From Lentzea jiangxiensis (GTDB lineage Bacteria; Actinomycetota; Actinomycetes; Mycobacteriales; Pseudonocardiaceae), in NCBI RefSeq assembly GCF_900104175.1, contig NZ_FNIX01000005.1, positions 310,001 to 374,000 of the forward strand: 64,000 bases of DNA, in the 5' to 3' direction. The notes beneath the pieces were generated by a model. The model was not told the origin of the DNA and made no database searches. It saw only the letters and a program-made list of their open reading frames with translations. A program made the translations under genes and the position numbers. Positions 31,765 through 40,538 of the stretch are shown piece after piece (the stretch's first letter is position 1; every line of letters starts with the position of its first letter).

Positions 31765-32021
31765 CGCCTGTCCGGTTCCGGACGGGGATCGTCGTTCCGG
31801 CCCGCGCGCGGAGCCGGAACCCGGTTCGGCCGGGAGCGGAAGCAACCGGGAGATCCGTCTCGCCCGAGGTGATGATTCCCGACGTCGCACCGGCCGTGAG
31901 CGTGCTCGCGGCTCCGGCGGCCGAGTCCGCGGGGTGCTGCTGACCTGCCGGCAGCCGCCCTGCCCCCAGCACGCCTGCGATCGGCGCGTCCGCGCAGTTC
32001 CCGTAGAGCCGGCGCGGAACG
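31765..32021. other. Gene-poor spacer between trmI and the terminator
   Basis: No convincing gene. It contains a short inverted repeat GTTCCGG/CCGGAAC (about 31793-31819) that may end the trmI transcript. It also holds a 23-codon open frame at 31872-31943, which begins ATG after a weak GAGG, ends in Cys-Cys and cannot be supported as real. Confidence 0.5.
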
Positions 32022-32060
32022 ACGAGGGCCCCGCACTCCACCGGAGTGCGGGGCCCTCGT
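32022..32060 (-). terminator. Strong terminator hairpin
   Basis: A perfect 18-bp stem (32022-32039 with 32043-32060) and a 3-base loop, nine bases after the stop of the Pro/Gln-rich membrane protein gene at 32069. It may also stop transcription arriving from trmI. Confidence 0.88.
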
Positions 32061-32068
32061 GCGTCAGG

Positions 32069-32932
32069 TCAGTTGCCCTCGATCTTGTCGATGCCGCAGA
32101 CCTTCCAGTCGCCGCCTTCCTTGGTCAGCTTGTAGATGATGCTGCCCGAGGTGGTCTTGCCGGGGTTCGCGGGATCGACGAGCCCGGTGAGCTTCTGCGT
32201 GAACGTGCCGGTGCTGCCCGACGTCTTGACGTCCGTCACGATGGCCGTGGCGGACGTCTGCGGCTGGCCGGACTGCGCCTTCAGCTTCGGGAACTCCGCC
32301 GTGCACACGAGGTCCTTGACGTCGTTCGGGCTGCTGCTGCCCGCGCGGACGCCCTTCAGGACGATCTCGGTGAACTCCTCGGCGACGTCCCTGGCCGCCG
32401 AGTCACCGCCGCTCGACGAGCTCTTGGAGGACGGCGCGGCCGGCTTGCTGCTGCCGTTCGCCGGGTCCTGGGACGCCGCGGTGGGCGCGGCGACGGTGCT
32501 GTTGTCGTCCGACTTGTCGGTGAGGAGGAAGAACGCCGCGATGCCGCCGCCGACGAGCACCAGCACACCGACGAGAACGCCGATGACCAGGCCGGTGTTG
32601 CCCTTCTTGGGCGGCGGGCCGCCGAACCCTCCGGGCTGGCCGTAGGGCTGCTGGCCGTAGGGACCCGGCTGGCCGGGCTGCTGGCCGTAGGGCTGCTGGC
32701 CGTACGGGCCGGGCTGGCCCTGCTGCGGGAAACCGCCGCTCTGCGGTCCCTGCTGGCCGAACGGGTTCTGCTGGGGCTGGCCGTAGGGCCCGGGCTGGCC
32801 GGGCTGTTGGGCGGGACCGGGCTGTTGGGCGGGACCGGGCTGGCCGTAGCCCGGCTGCGGCTGCTGGCCGTACCCCGGTTGCTGCGGCGGCTGCTGCCCG
32901 TAGGGCCCTGGCTGCTGGGGCGGGTAGGTCAT
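32069..32932 (-). CDS. Pro/Gln/Gly-rich single-pass membrane protein, copy 1
   Basis: A 287-residue protein. Residues 1-108 are low complexity with repeats of the GPYGQQP type. A membrane helix follows at about 113-136 ([24 protein letters not shown]), then a Ser-rich linker. A small extracellular domain of about 110 residues follows (ARDVAEEFTEIVLKGVRAG, EGGDWKVCGIDKIEGN) with two Cys, resembling NTF2-like DUF4878-type domains. It is a tandem paralogue of the next gene upstream. The cytoplasmic Gln/Pro tail could form a disordered interaction platform. The function is unknown. Confidence 0.8.
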   Translation of the reverse strand: MTYPPQQPGPYGQQPPQQPGYGQQPQPGYGQPGPAQQPGPAQQPGQPGPYGQPQQNPFGQQGPQSGGFPQQGQPGPYGQQPYGQQPGQPGPYGQQPYGQPGGFGGPPPKKGNTGLVIGVLVGVLVLVGGGIAAFFLLTDKSDDNSTVAAPTAASQDPANGSSKPAAPSSKSSSSGGDSAARDVAEEFTEIVLKGVRAGSSSPNDVKDLVCTAEFPKLKAQSGQPQTSATAIVTDVKTSGSTGTFTQKLTGLVDPANPGKTTSGSIIYKLTKEGGDWKVCGIDKIEGN

Positions 32933-32975
32933 GGAGCTTCCCCCGGAGGTGGTGTGAGGACCCGGCGGTGACTTC

Positions 32976-33794
32976 TCACCTGGTCGTCGGGATCTTGATG
33001 TCCTTGGTGAGCGAGCAGAACTTCCAGTCGCCCGAGATCTTCTTGAACTTCACCTCGGTGTCGGCGCTGGAGCTCTGGCCACCGACGGTCGTGGAGATGG
33101 TGACCTTGACGGTGGCCTCGTTCCCGTTCACCGTCGCGTCCTTGACCTTCGCCTGGGGCTTGAACTGCTTGGCGAGCTCCTCGGCCTGCTTGCGCTGCTC
33201 GGGGGAGAGGCTCTCGAGCTTCTTCTCGGCCTCCTTGGCCTCGTCGAGCACCTCCTGGCAGGCCATCGACTTGGCCTTGGAGGTGTTCCCGGAGAGGCCG
33301 GCCGCGTAGTACTCCTCCGCGACCTTCTTGACCTCGGCCGCCTCGTCGGAGCCGCTGCTGTTCGAGTTGCCGGGGTCCGACGAGCTGTTCGAGCTGCCGG
33401 AGTCGTTGCCGCTGAACACGACGGCGGCCGTGATGCCACCACCGACGAGCACGAGGACGCCCAGGACGACGCCGATGATCAAACCGGTGTTGCTCTTCTT
33501 CGGGGGCGGGGGACCACCGAACCCGCCGGGCTGGCCGTAGGGCTGCTGGCCGTAGGGGCCGGGCTGGCCGTACGGGCCGGGCTGGCCCTGCTGCGGGAAG
33601 CCGCCGCTGTGCGGTCCCTGCTGGCCGAACGGGTCCTGCTGGGGCTGGCCGTACGGCTGTCCGTAGCCGGGCGGCTGCTGGCCGTACCCGGGCTGCTGGC
33701 CGTGACCCGGCTGCTGCGGCGGCTGCTGCCCGTACGGCCCACCGGGCGGCGGCTGCTGCCCGTAGGGCCCGGGCTGCTGCGGCGGGTAGGTCAT
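32976..33794 (-). CDS. Pro/Gln/Gly-rich single-pass membrane protein, copy 2
   Basis: A 272-residue paralogue of the downstream gene. It has a repetitive GPYGQQPP N-terminus (about 1-100), a membrane helix (about 105-128, [24 protein letters not shown]) and a folded external domain ([38 protein letters not shown]) with two Cys. The first 25 and the pre-membrane [15 protein letters not shown] residues match copy 1 closely, so the pair arose by tandem duplication while the outer domains diverged. The ATG at 33794 has GGGGGAG upstream. No partner enzyme identifies its role. Confidence 0.8.
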   Translation of the reverse strand: MTYPPQQPGPYGQQPPPGGPYGQQPPQQPGHGQQPGYGQQPPGYGQPYGQPQQDPFGQQGPHSGGFPQQGQPGPYGQPGPYGQQPYGQPGGFGGPPPPKKSNTGLIIGVVLGVLVLVGGGITAAVVFSGNDSGSSNSSSDPGNSNSSGSDEAAEVKKVAEEYYAAGLSGNTSKAKSMACQEVLDEAKEAEKKLESLSPEQRKQAEELAKQFKPQAKVKDATVNGNEATVKVTISTTVGGQSSSADTEVKFKKISGDWKFCSLTKDIKIPTTR

Positions 33795-34508
33795 CGAAAC
33801 TCCCCCGAATCGGATGAGGTGATCTTTCCTCGACATTGTGGTACTTCACCGGGCGGTCCGCGGCCGAATGATGCCTATCGACCCGCGCGAGTGGGCATGC
33901 ACACGCCCTGCAGCCGCGCTCCGGTCACGCGAAGGTCGTCTCTGATAACGATTGCGGCAACTCCAGCGGGAATCGAGCGCGATGCTCTGCGCTGTCGACG
34001 TGGTCCACCGGACGCGTAGGTGAAACCACCCGGTTGGCCGTACGCCCACCGGTCGCACCGGCGGTCCGCTCGCGCGGGTTCCCGGACGGGCACGAACGGA
34101 GTGGGTCGCGGTGCGTGACCGCCGAACGGATCAACGGCTGGTCCACCTGGTGGGACTGCGGAGGATCGCCGCCCGTCGCCGGGCCGTGAGCCGCACCGGC
34201 CGCGTTCGCGGTCGTCCCGGGATGGTCGCGGAGCGTGGGGGCCGGGTGCCCGCACAGGTGCTCCCATGACCCTCTCCTCGGACTTGTTCGCAGGTGGGCT
34301 GGCGTGTCGCGGTGCGAAACGCCGGTGGTGGTCTCCGGAACGCACCGTAGCGGGTGGGTGGACGGGCCGAACACCGAGATGGAGCAGTTGACCTCTCCCG
34401 GAGGTGTGGTCGTTGCGTCACACGAGCGAAGATGATGTTGTGAGTACCCCATTTTGTCGGTGATCGCCGGTACCGTAATCGGTACGAACACGGGAGGAGG
34501 GTGCCGAC
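33795..34508. other. 714-bp gene-free region upstream of mpa
   Basis: I see no supported gene on either strand, because the open frames here have no protein-like pattern. GC content drops between 33930 and 33990 and again from 34420 to 34490, consistent with promoters for the leftward membrane-protein gene and rightward mpa. GGTACCGTAATCGGTAC (34470-34486) near mpa is a pair of GGTAC repeats. GGAGGAGG at about 34493-34500 is the mpa ribosome site. Confidence 0.5.
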
Positions 34509-36305
34509 ATGCAGCACGGTCATCCCGGCAGCCAACCCGATGAGGGTGGCGAGCTGAACCAGGGCAACAATTCCGCTGAGCTGACTGCGCAGATCAGGTT
34601 CCTCGAGGACGAGATCGCGTCGTTGCGTCGCAAGCTGACCGAGTCGCCGCGGCACACGCGGCTGCTGGAGCAGCGCTTGGCTGAGGCGACAGAGCGCGTC
34701 AGCCAGCTGACCGAGCGAAACACGAAGCTCATAGACACCCTCCGAGAAGCACGAAGCCAGCTGCTCGCGCTCCGCGAGGAGGTCGACCGGCTGGCGCAGC
34801 CGCCCAGCGGGTACGGCGTCTTCATGGCGCGGTACGACGACGGGACGGTGGACGTCTTCACCTCCGGCCGCCGGATGCGGGTCGCCGTGTCCCCTGCGGT
34901 CGAGCCGGAGAAGATCGCCTACGGCCAGTCGGTGCGCCTGAACGAGGCGCTGACGGTGGTCGAGGCCGGCGGGTTCGAGCGTTCCGGTGAGGTCTGCGCA
35001 CTGCGGGAGGTGCTCACCGACGACGGTGAGGACACGATCGCGCGTGCGCTGGTCGTCGGCCACGCGGACGAGGAGAGGGTGGTCTGGCTCGCCCAGCCGT
35101 TGCTCGACGCGCCGCTCAAGCCCGGCGACTCGCTGCTGGTCGACTCGAAGGCGGGCTTCGCCTACGAACGGGTCCCCAAGGCCGAGGTCGAGGACCTCGT
35201 GCTCGAGGAGGTCCCGGACATCGACTACAACGACATCGGTGGCCTCTCCCGGCAGATCGAGCAGATCCGCGACGCCGTGGAGCTGCCGTTCCTGCACGCC
35301 GACCTGTTCCGCGAGTACGAGCTGCGCCCGCCCAAGGGCGTGCTGCTCTACGGCCCTCCCGGCTGCGGCAAGACGCTCATCGCCAAGGCGGTGGCGAACT
35401 CCCTGGCCAAGAAGGTGCGGGAGATCCGCGGCGAGACCGACAAGCAGGCCAAGTCCTACTTCCTCAACATCAAGGGTCCCGAGCTGCTCAACAAGTTCGT
35501 CGGTGAGACCGAGCGGCACATCCGCCTGATCTTCCAGCGGGCTCGTGAGAAGGCGTCCGACGGCACCCCGGTGATCGTGTTCTTCGACGAGATGGACTCG
35601 ATCTTCCGCACCCGTGGTTCGGGTGTGTCGTCCGACGTCGAGACGACGATCGTGCCCCAGCTCCTCGCCGAGATCGACGGCGTCGAGGGCCTGGAGAACG
35701 TCATCGTCATCGGCGCCTCCAACCGTGAGGACATGATCGACCCGGCGATCCTCCGCCCGGGCCGGCTCGACGTGAAGATCAAGATCGAGCGGCCTGACGC
35801 CGAGGGCGCGAAGGACATCTTCAACAAGTACCTGACTCCGAACCTCCCGCTGCACGCCGACGACCTCGCCGAGTTCGGCGGGGACCCGAAGGCCTGCATC
35901 GAGGGCATGGTGCAGCACACCGTGGAGCGCATGTACGAGGAGTCCGAGGACAACCGGTTCCTGGAGGTCACCTACGCCAACGGTGACAAGGAGGTCCTGT
36001 ACTTCCGGGACTTCAACTCCGGCGCCATGATCCAGAACATCGTCGACAGGGCCAAGAAGGCGGCGATCAAGTCGCTGCTCGACACCAAGCAGCCCGGACT
36101 CTCCGTCCGGCACCTGCAGGCGGCCATCCTCGACGAGTTCGCCGAGAACGAGGACCTGCCGAACACGACGAACCCGGACGACTGGGCTCGCATCTCGGGC
36201 AAGAAGGGCGAGCGGATCGTCTACATCCGCACGCTCGTCACCGGGAAGAACCAGGACACCGGCCGCGCGATCGACACGGCCACGAACACCGGCACGTACC
36301 TGTAG
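34509..36305 (+). CDS. mpa: Mycobacterial proteasome ATPase homologue (Mpa/ARC)
   Basis: A 598-residue AAA+ unfoldase that recognises Pup-tagged proteins and feeds them to the 20S core. An N-terminal coiled coil (about residues 20-85, [16 protein letters not shown] and [19 protein letters not shown]) binds Pup. Two OB domains follow (about 95-235). The AAA module has Walker A GPPGCGKT (282-289) and Walker [11 protein letters not shown], with D360 and E361. The C-terminus GTYL keeps the penultimate Tyr needed to dock into the proteasome. The start is set by GGAGGAGG upstream. It is transcribed toward a strong terminator. Confidence 0.97.
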   Translation: MQHGHPGSQPDEGGELNQGNNSAELTAQIRFLEDEIASLRRKLTESPRHTRLLEQRLAEATERVSQLTERNTKLIDTLREARSQLLALREEVDRLAQPPSGYGVFMARYDDGTVDVFTSGRRMRVAVSPAVEPEKIAYGQSVRLNEALTVVEAGGFERSGEVCALREVLTDDGEDTIARALVVGHADEERVVWLAQPLLDAPLKPGDSLLVDSKAGFAYERVPKAEVEDLVLEEVPDIDYNDIGGLSRQIEQIRDAVELPFLHADLFREYELRPPKGVLLYGPPGCGKTLIAKAVANSLAKKVREIRGETDKQAKSYFLNIKGPELLNKFVGETERHIRLIFQRAREKASDGTPVIVFFDEMDSIFRTRGSGVSSDVETTIVPQLLAEIDGVEGLENVIVIGASNREDMIDPAILRPGRLDVKIKIERPDAEGAKDIFNKYLTPNLPLHADDLAEFGGDPKACIEGMVQHTVERMYEESEDNRFLEVTYANGDKEVLYFRDFNSGAMIQNIVDRAKKAAIKSLLDTKQPGLSVRHLQAAILDEFAENEDLPNTTNPDDWARISGKKGERIVYIRTLVTGKNQDTGRAIDTATNTGTYL

Positions 36306-36320
36306 CACGGCTTCGGACGG

Positions 36321-36356
36321 AACCGCCCCGGTCGCTTTCTCGCCGCCGGGGCGGTT
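36321..36356. terminator. Terminator after mpa
   Basis: AACCGCCCCGG (36321-36331) pairs with CCGGGGCGGTT (36346-36356), an 11-bp stem followed by a T. It sits between the mpa stop and the convergent CPBP remnant. Confidence 0.82.
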
Positions 36357-36782
36357 TCACGCTGTCACGCGTCCGCGGGCGGTGAGCACCGCGATCAGCA
36401 GCGCCATCACGGCCCAGCCCGTCCAGCCGCTCAGACCCAGCGTCCACGGGTCGGGCGGGCGGAGCTCCGAGGCGTCGGTGAAGGCGATGTTCACGAAGGC
36501 GATCACCAGGGTGTTGTTCGCGGCGTGCACGACGGAGCACGCCCACACGGCGTTCGTGTGCAGCCGCAACATCCCCAGCAACGTGCCGAGGAGCACCGTG
36601 AACACGGCGAACGGCAGGAACGTTGCCGGTGAGCCGACATAGCCCGGTAGGTGCCACACGGCCCAGATGACGCCGCCCAGATGACGCCGCTCGGCCCGAA
36701 CGCACCCCATCTGTCGAACCGCATCAGCCGCGGCAGCAGGAACCCGCGCCAGCCCCACTCCTCGCAGAACGCGAGCACGGTC
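36357..36782 (-). pseudogene. CPBP intramembrane protease remnant
   Basis: Only the C-terminal half of a CPBP/CAAX-type protease remains. Read leftwards from about 36782, the first frame gives AFCEEWGWRGFLLPRL, with the EExxxR active-site motif, and then GAFGPSGVIWA. The continuation VWHLPGYVGSPATFLP...SVVHAANNTLVIAF, with the second and third motifs, is in a different frame. The frames are separated by an exact 14-bp tandem duplication at 36666-36693 (CCCAGATGACGCCG twice). Removing one copy restores GPSGVIWAVWHLPGY. The N-terminal half is missing at the junction with the DUF5808 remnant. It is therefore both truncated and frameshifted. Confidence 0.85.
36666..36693. repeat. 14-bp exact tandem duplication causing a frameshift
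   Basis: Two adjacent copies of CCCAGATGACGCCG. Fourteen is not a multiple of three, and the CPBP reading frame changes exactly here. Confidence 0.88.
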
Positions 36783-37200
36783 TTACCGCGCGTACCTGAC
36801 CGGCACCCTGCGCATCCTCGCGCTGCTGTCCACGGCCGTGATCGCCGCACTGGCCGTGAAGGCGTCGGAGCTGTGGGGACTCGTGTCCGGACCCGGCTGG
36901 ACGGTGCTGGCGGTCGCGCTGGTCGCCGTGCCGTCCGCGGGCGCGGTCGTGTGGCTGGTCCGGGCGGGCGACGCCGGGCACCGCCTCGACCACGACGACA
37001 GCGAGAGCACCGGTGTGGCGCAACGCGATGATGACCGCCATTGGCACGTGGGCGGCCTCGTGTACGCGAACCGCGCCGACCCGGCGTTGCCGGTGCACCA
37101 ACGCGTCGGCTCGCGGTGGACGTTGAACCTGGGGCACCCGGCGTCGTGGCTGACGCTCGCGGCACTGCTCGTGGTGGCGCTGCTAGCGGACCAGGCCTGA
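36783..37200 (+). pseudogene. DUF1648/DUF5808 membrane protein remnant
   Basis: The frame reading YRAYLTGTLRILALLSTAV, a two-helix region, and then DDDRHWHVGGLVYANRADPALPV and WTLNLGHPASWLTLAALL is the C-terminal part of a DUF1648/DUF5808 integral membrane protein. The first several helices are absent. Upstream of about 36783 the sequence belongs to the CPBP gene on the other strand. A GTG at 36838 could start a ~120-residue product, but it would lack most of the protein. The stop overlaps the end of the response-regulator gene by 18 bp. Such proteins usually pair with GntR regulators; none is here. Confidence 0.75.
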
Positions 37201-37812
37201 CTCGTAGGCCGCGATCACCAGCTGGGCGCGGTCGCGGGCGTGCAGCTTCGCCAGCAGGTTCCCGATGTGCGTCTTCACCGTCCCGGTGCTGACGTGCAGC
37301 TCGGCCATGATCTCCGCGTTGGACAACCCGCGGGCGATCAGCAGCAGGACCTCCTTCTCCCGCTCGGTCACCCGCTCCAGGCCGCGCACCACCGGCGAGG
37401 CGGGCTGCCGGGCGAACTCCGAGATCAGCCGGCGCGTCACCGACGGCGACAGCAGCGACTCGCCGGACGCCACCACGTGGATCGCCGTCAGGAGCTCGGC
37501 GGGCGGGGTGTCCTTGAGCAGGAAACCCGAGGCGCCGGCGCGCAACGCGCCGAAGACGTACTCGTCGAGGTCGAACGTCGTCAGCACGAGCACGCGCGGT
37601 CCGTCGATCAGCCTGGTGGCCTCGATGCCGTCCATCTCCGGCATCCGGATGTCCATCAGCACGACGTCGGGCCGCAGGGAGGCCGCCAGCGCGACGGCCT
37701 CGGCGCCGGTGCCCGCCTCGCCGACGACGGTCAGACCCGGCTCGTTGCCGACGAGGAGGCGGAAGCTGGCGCGCAGCAACGCCTGGTCGTCGGCGATCAG
37801 CACGCGCGTCAT
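37183..37812 (-). CDS. NarL/LuxR-type response regulator
   Basis: A 209-residue two-domain regulator. The receiver domain has MTRVLIADDQALLR (acidic pocket), phosphorylated Asp in RPDVVLMDIRMPEMDG, and conserved Thr and Lys in VLVLTTFD and FLLKDTPP. The LuxR helix-turn-helix is at about 145-205 (LTEREKEVLLLIARGLSNAEI, VKTHIGNLLAKLHARDR, with the first written V-T at TEREKE). The ATG overlaps the kinase stop by four bases (ATGA). It probably controls the divergent ABC transporter. Confidence 0.94.
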   Translation of the reverse strand: MTRVLIADDQALLRASFRLLVGNEPGLTVVGEAGTGAEAVALAASLRPDVVLMDIRMPEMDGIEATRLIDGPRVLVLTTFDLDEYVFGALRAGASGFLLKDTPPAELLTAIHVVASGESLLSPSVTRRLISEFARQPASPVVRGLERVTEREKEVLLLIARGLSNAEIMAELHVSTGTVKTHIGNLLAKLHARDRAQLVIAAYESGLVR

Positions 37813-38876
37813 CGGTGCGGCAGCTCCGCGACGACGCGGAAACCGCCGCCCCCGCCCGGTCCGGCGCTGAACGTGCCGCCGTAGACGGCGACGCGTTCGC
37901 GCATGCCGATCAACCCGTGTCCCACTCCGAGCTCCTTCACGCCGGGGCCGTCGTCCGCCACCTCGACGCGCACCGTCTCGGGTGTCACGTCGACCAGGAC
38001 CCTGCACGACGCGGGCGCCGCGTGCTTCACAACGTTCGTCAGCGCCTCCTGCACGATCCGGTACGCGGACAGCCCGACGCCTTCGGGCACGGCGGAGTCG
38101 CCCCGCACCTCCAACGAGACGCGCACGCCCGCGAGCGACGCGCGGTCGGCCAGGTCGGCGAGGCCGTCGAGACCGGGGGAGGGGGCGAGGCCGGCGTCGG
38201 AGCGCAGGACGCCGAGCAGGCCGCGCATCTCGTTCAGGGCGGCGCGGCTCGTCTGCGAGATCACCTCCAGCGCCTGGTAGGCGTGCTCGGGTGAGCGCAC
38301 GTGTGCGGCGTTGCCCGCCTGCACGGCGATCAGGGAGAGGTTGTGCGCCACCACGTCGTGCAGCTCGCGGGCGATGCGCAGGCGTTCGTCGGACAGCGCC
38401 TGCTCGGCCTGCTGCGCGGTTTCCAGTGCGAAGTAGGACCGCCGCATCCGGGTCGTGTAGCCGATGACCCAGACGGCGCTCATCGCCGCGAGGACGACCA
38501 GGACGTTCTCGGGTTCGCCGCCGGAGACGCCGGAGATCGCGACGACGGCGAACGCGAGGCAGGCGAGCGACCACGTCCGGGAACGGTCGACGGCCACGGT
38601 GTAGAGCGCGAAGCACACGGCTCCGGTCGGAGCGCCGAGCGCCTCCGTCGGCAGCACCTGGCCGACCACCACAGCCGCCGTGGCGACCGTGCTGATCACC
38701 AGGCAGGTCCGGGGCCAGATCCGGCGGACGGTGACCGGCAGCGCGACGAGGAGGGTGCCGGGGACCACCAGCCACCACGGCTTGTCCTGGTGCTCCACCA
38801 TCGCGTAGCCCACGAGGACGCCGATCACCACCGCGGCGGTGAGGTCGACCAGGTAGAGGTGCAGTCGTGCGATCAC
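37809..38876 (-). CDS. Sensor histidine kinase, HisKA_3 type
   Basis: About 355 residues from the GTG at 38876. Roughly five membrane helices occupy residues 10-150, followed by a short coiled linker. The phospho-acceptor His lies in IARELHDVVAHNLSLIAVQ, and the ATPase domain has VGLSAYRIVQEALTNVVKHA and VADDGPGV with GHGLIGMRERV. It partners with the overlapping response regulator. The signal is unknown, though an intramembrane sensor next to an ABC transporter suggests sensing of an envelope-active compound. The start is uncertain because no strong ribosome site is visible. Confidence 0.9.
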   Translation of the reverse strand: MIARLHLYLVDLTAAVVIGVLVGYAMVEHQDKPWWLVVPGTLLVALPVTVRRIWPRTCLVISTVATAAVVVGQVLPTEALGAPTGAVCFALYTVAVDRSRTWSLACLAFAVVAISGVSGGEPENVLVVLAAMSAVWVIGYTTRMRRSYFALETAQQAEQALSDERLRIARELHDVVAHNLSLIAVQAGNAAHVRSPEHAYQALEVISQTSRAALNEMRGLLGVLRSDAGLAPSPGLDGLADLADRASLAGVRVSLEVRGDSAVPEGVGLSAYRIVQEALTNVVKHAAPASCRVLVDVTPETVRVEVADDGPGVKELGVGHGLIGMRERVAVYGGTFSAGPGGGGGFRVVAELPHR

Positions 38877-38987
38877 GGCGACGACGTTAACGAGCGTGCG
38901 CCCGAACCGCCTCGGACCACGGTCCGATACCGAGGTTCGGCCCTCGGTCCGATCCGTCCGCACGGCGAACGGCCCACTCTCTTCCGC

Positions 38988-39689
38988 ATGATCGAGGTAC
39001 GGAACCTGACGAAGAGATACGGCGGTACGACGGCCGTCGACGACCTGTCGTTCACCGTCCGGCCGGGACGGGTGACGGGCTTCCTCGGCCCGAACGGCGC
39101 CGGCAAGTCCACGACGATGCGGATGATCCTCGGCCTCGACCGGCCCACGGGCGGTGAGGCGCTGGTCGGCGGCAAGCGGTACGCGGACCTCGGCCAGCCG
39201 TTGCGGCACGTCGGCGCGCTGCTCGACCCGGCCGCCGTGCACCACGGCCGCAAGGCGCTCGACCACCTGCGCTGGATCGCCGCGAGCAACGGCATCCCGA
39301 GGCGGCGCGCGGTCGAGCTGCTGGAGCAGGTGGGTCTGGGAGGTGTGCGGCACAAGAGGATCCGGGCGCTGTCGCTCGGCATGAAGCAACGGCTCGGCGT
39401 CGCGGCGGCGTTGCTCGGCGACCCGCGGGTGCTGATGTTCGACGAGCCCGTCAACGGCCTCGACCCCGAGGGCGTGCGGTGGATCCGCGACCTCATGCGC
39501 AGCCTCGCGAACGAGGGCAGGACGGTCTTCGTCTCCAGCCACCTGATGAGCGAGATGGCGCTGACCGCCGACCACGTCGTGATCGTCGCAAGAGGACAGC
39601 TGGTCAAGGAGACGCCGATGGAGGCGTTGACGCGCAACGGGTCCCTGGAGGACGCCTACCTCGAACTCACCTCCGGGAGGGGACTGTGA
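38988..39689 (+). CDS. ABC transporter ATPase
   Basis: A 233-residue ATPase of the bacitracin/BcrA or DrrA type. It has Walker [10 protein letters not shown], a signature-like ALSLGMKQRLG in place of LSGGQ, Walker B VLMFDEPVNGLDP and switch SSHLMSEMAL. It is divergent from the kinase gene with a 111-bp gap. It overlaps the permease gene by four bases. It is likely to export or detoxify a membrane-active agent sensed by the two-component system. Confidence 0.92.
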   Translation: MIEVRNLTKRYGGTTAVDDLSFTVRPGRVTGFLGPNGAGKSTTMRMILGLDRPTGGEALVGGKRYADLGQPLRHVGALLDPAAVHHGRKALDHLRWIAASNGIPRRRAVELLEQVGLGGVRHKRIRALSLGMKQRLGVAAALLGDPRVLMFDEPVNGLDPEGVRWIRDLMRSLANEGRTVFVSSHLMSEMALTADHVVIVARGQLVKETPMEALTRNGSLEDAYLELTSGRGL

Positions 39690-40441
39690 AGAACGCGCTC
39701 GCCGCGGAGTGGCTGAAGCTCCGGACCGTCCGGGCTCCCCACGGCATCGTGCTGGCCATCGGCCTGATCCTCCTGTTCGGCGCGTCGATCTCCTTCTTGA
39801 TCGTGCGGGACTACGACACGTCTCCGGCCGCCGAACAGGCGAAGTTCGCCTCCGCCGACTCCAGCGTGGTGATCACGCCGGTCGTGCAGTTCCTCGTCGC
39901 CGCGCTCGGCGCTCTCGTCGCGACCTCGGACCCGCGGCTCACCGCGCTGACCGCCGTGCCGGACCGGAAGCGCCTGCTGGTGGCCAAGACCGCGCTCGTC
40001 GCCGCGACGTCCGCGGTGCTCGGAGCCGCGGCGCTGGCGGTCAGCACCGGCGTCAGCTGGTGGATCGCGGGGGACCGGCCGCCACCGATCGCGCCGTGGG
40101 AGGGCCTGGGCGATGTGTTGCCGTGGGCGGGTGCCGCGGTGCTGTCGATCCTGGTGACGGGCCTGACCGGGCTCGGGATCGGTCTCGCGGTGAGGTCCAC
40201 GGCCGTGACGGTCGTGGTGGTGGGCGTGCTGCTGTGGGGCCTGCCGGCCATCACGCCCATGCTGCCCGACCCCTGGAACGTCGACGCGTCCGCCGTGATG
40301 GTGCCGTACCTGGTGTGGGAGGTGGCCGGGGTCGTCGAGGACGCCCCGCTGGCCCCGCTCGCCGCCACCGCTGTTTTGGTGCTTTACGCACTGGTCACGA
40401 TGGGTGCCGGAACTGCGACTCTCCTGCGACGAGACGCTTGA
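39686..40441 (+). CDS. ABC transporter permease
   Basis: A 251-residue ABC-2-like permease with six hydrophobic segments. It opens with KNALAAEWLKLRTVR and holds ALVATSDPRLTALTAVPDRKRLLVAKT, typical of permeases paired with BcrA-type ATPases. The GTG overlaps the ATPase stop, with GGGAGGGGA just upstream as ribosome site. Confidence 0.9.
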   Translation: MKNALAAEWLKLRTVRAPHGIVLAIGLILLFGASISFLIVRDYDTSPAAEQAKFASADSSVVITPVVQFLVAALGALVATSDPRLTALTAVPDRKRLLVAKTALVAATSAVLGAAALAVSTGVSWWIAGDRPPPIAPWEGLGDVLPWAGAAVLSILVTGLTGLGIGLAVRSTAVTVVVVGVLLWGLPAITPMLPDPWNVDASAVMVPYLVWEVAGVVEDAPLAPLAATAVLVLYALVTMGAGTATLLRRDA

Positions 40442-40483
40442 CTCCCCCTGGGGCCGGCTCTATGGTCGTCTGTACCTTTAATC

Positions 40484-40499
40484 GGTAAGGAAACTTACC
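40484..40499. promoter_or_regulatory. Inverted repeat upstream of the GH5 cellulase
   Basis: GGTAAG-GAAA-CTTACC is a perfect 6-bp inverted repeat in an AT-rich stretch 40 bp before the cellulase ATG. Similar GTAAG/CTTAC elements precede secreted glycoside hydrolase genes in related actinomycetes from memory, so it is probably an operator rather than a terminator. Confidence 0.45.
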
Positions 40500-40538
40500 T
40501 AACTAATCCGCCGCCGGCAGTCCGAGAGGAGACGCTGA

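Noticed and set aside
31872..31943. 23-codon open frame ending in Cys-Cys, resembling a peptide precursor
   Set aside because: Weak ribosome site, no modifying-enzyme gene nearby, and high GC makes short open frames common by chance.
34131..36308. Long minus-strand frame covering mpa
   Set aside because: A mirror of the strongly biased mpa codons; mpa itself has complete AAA motifs on the plus strand.
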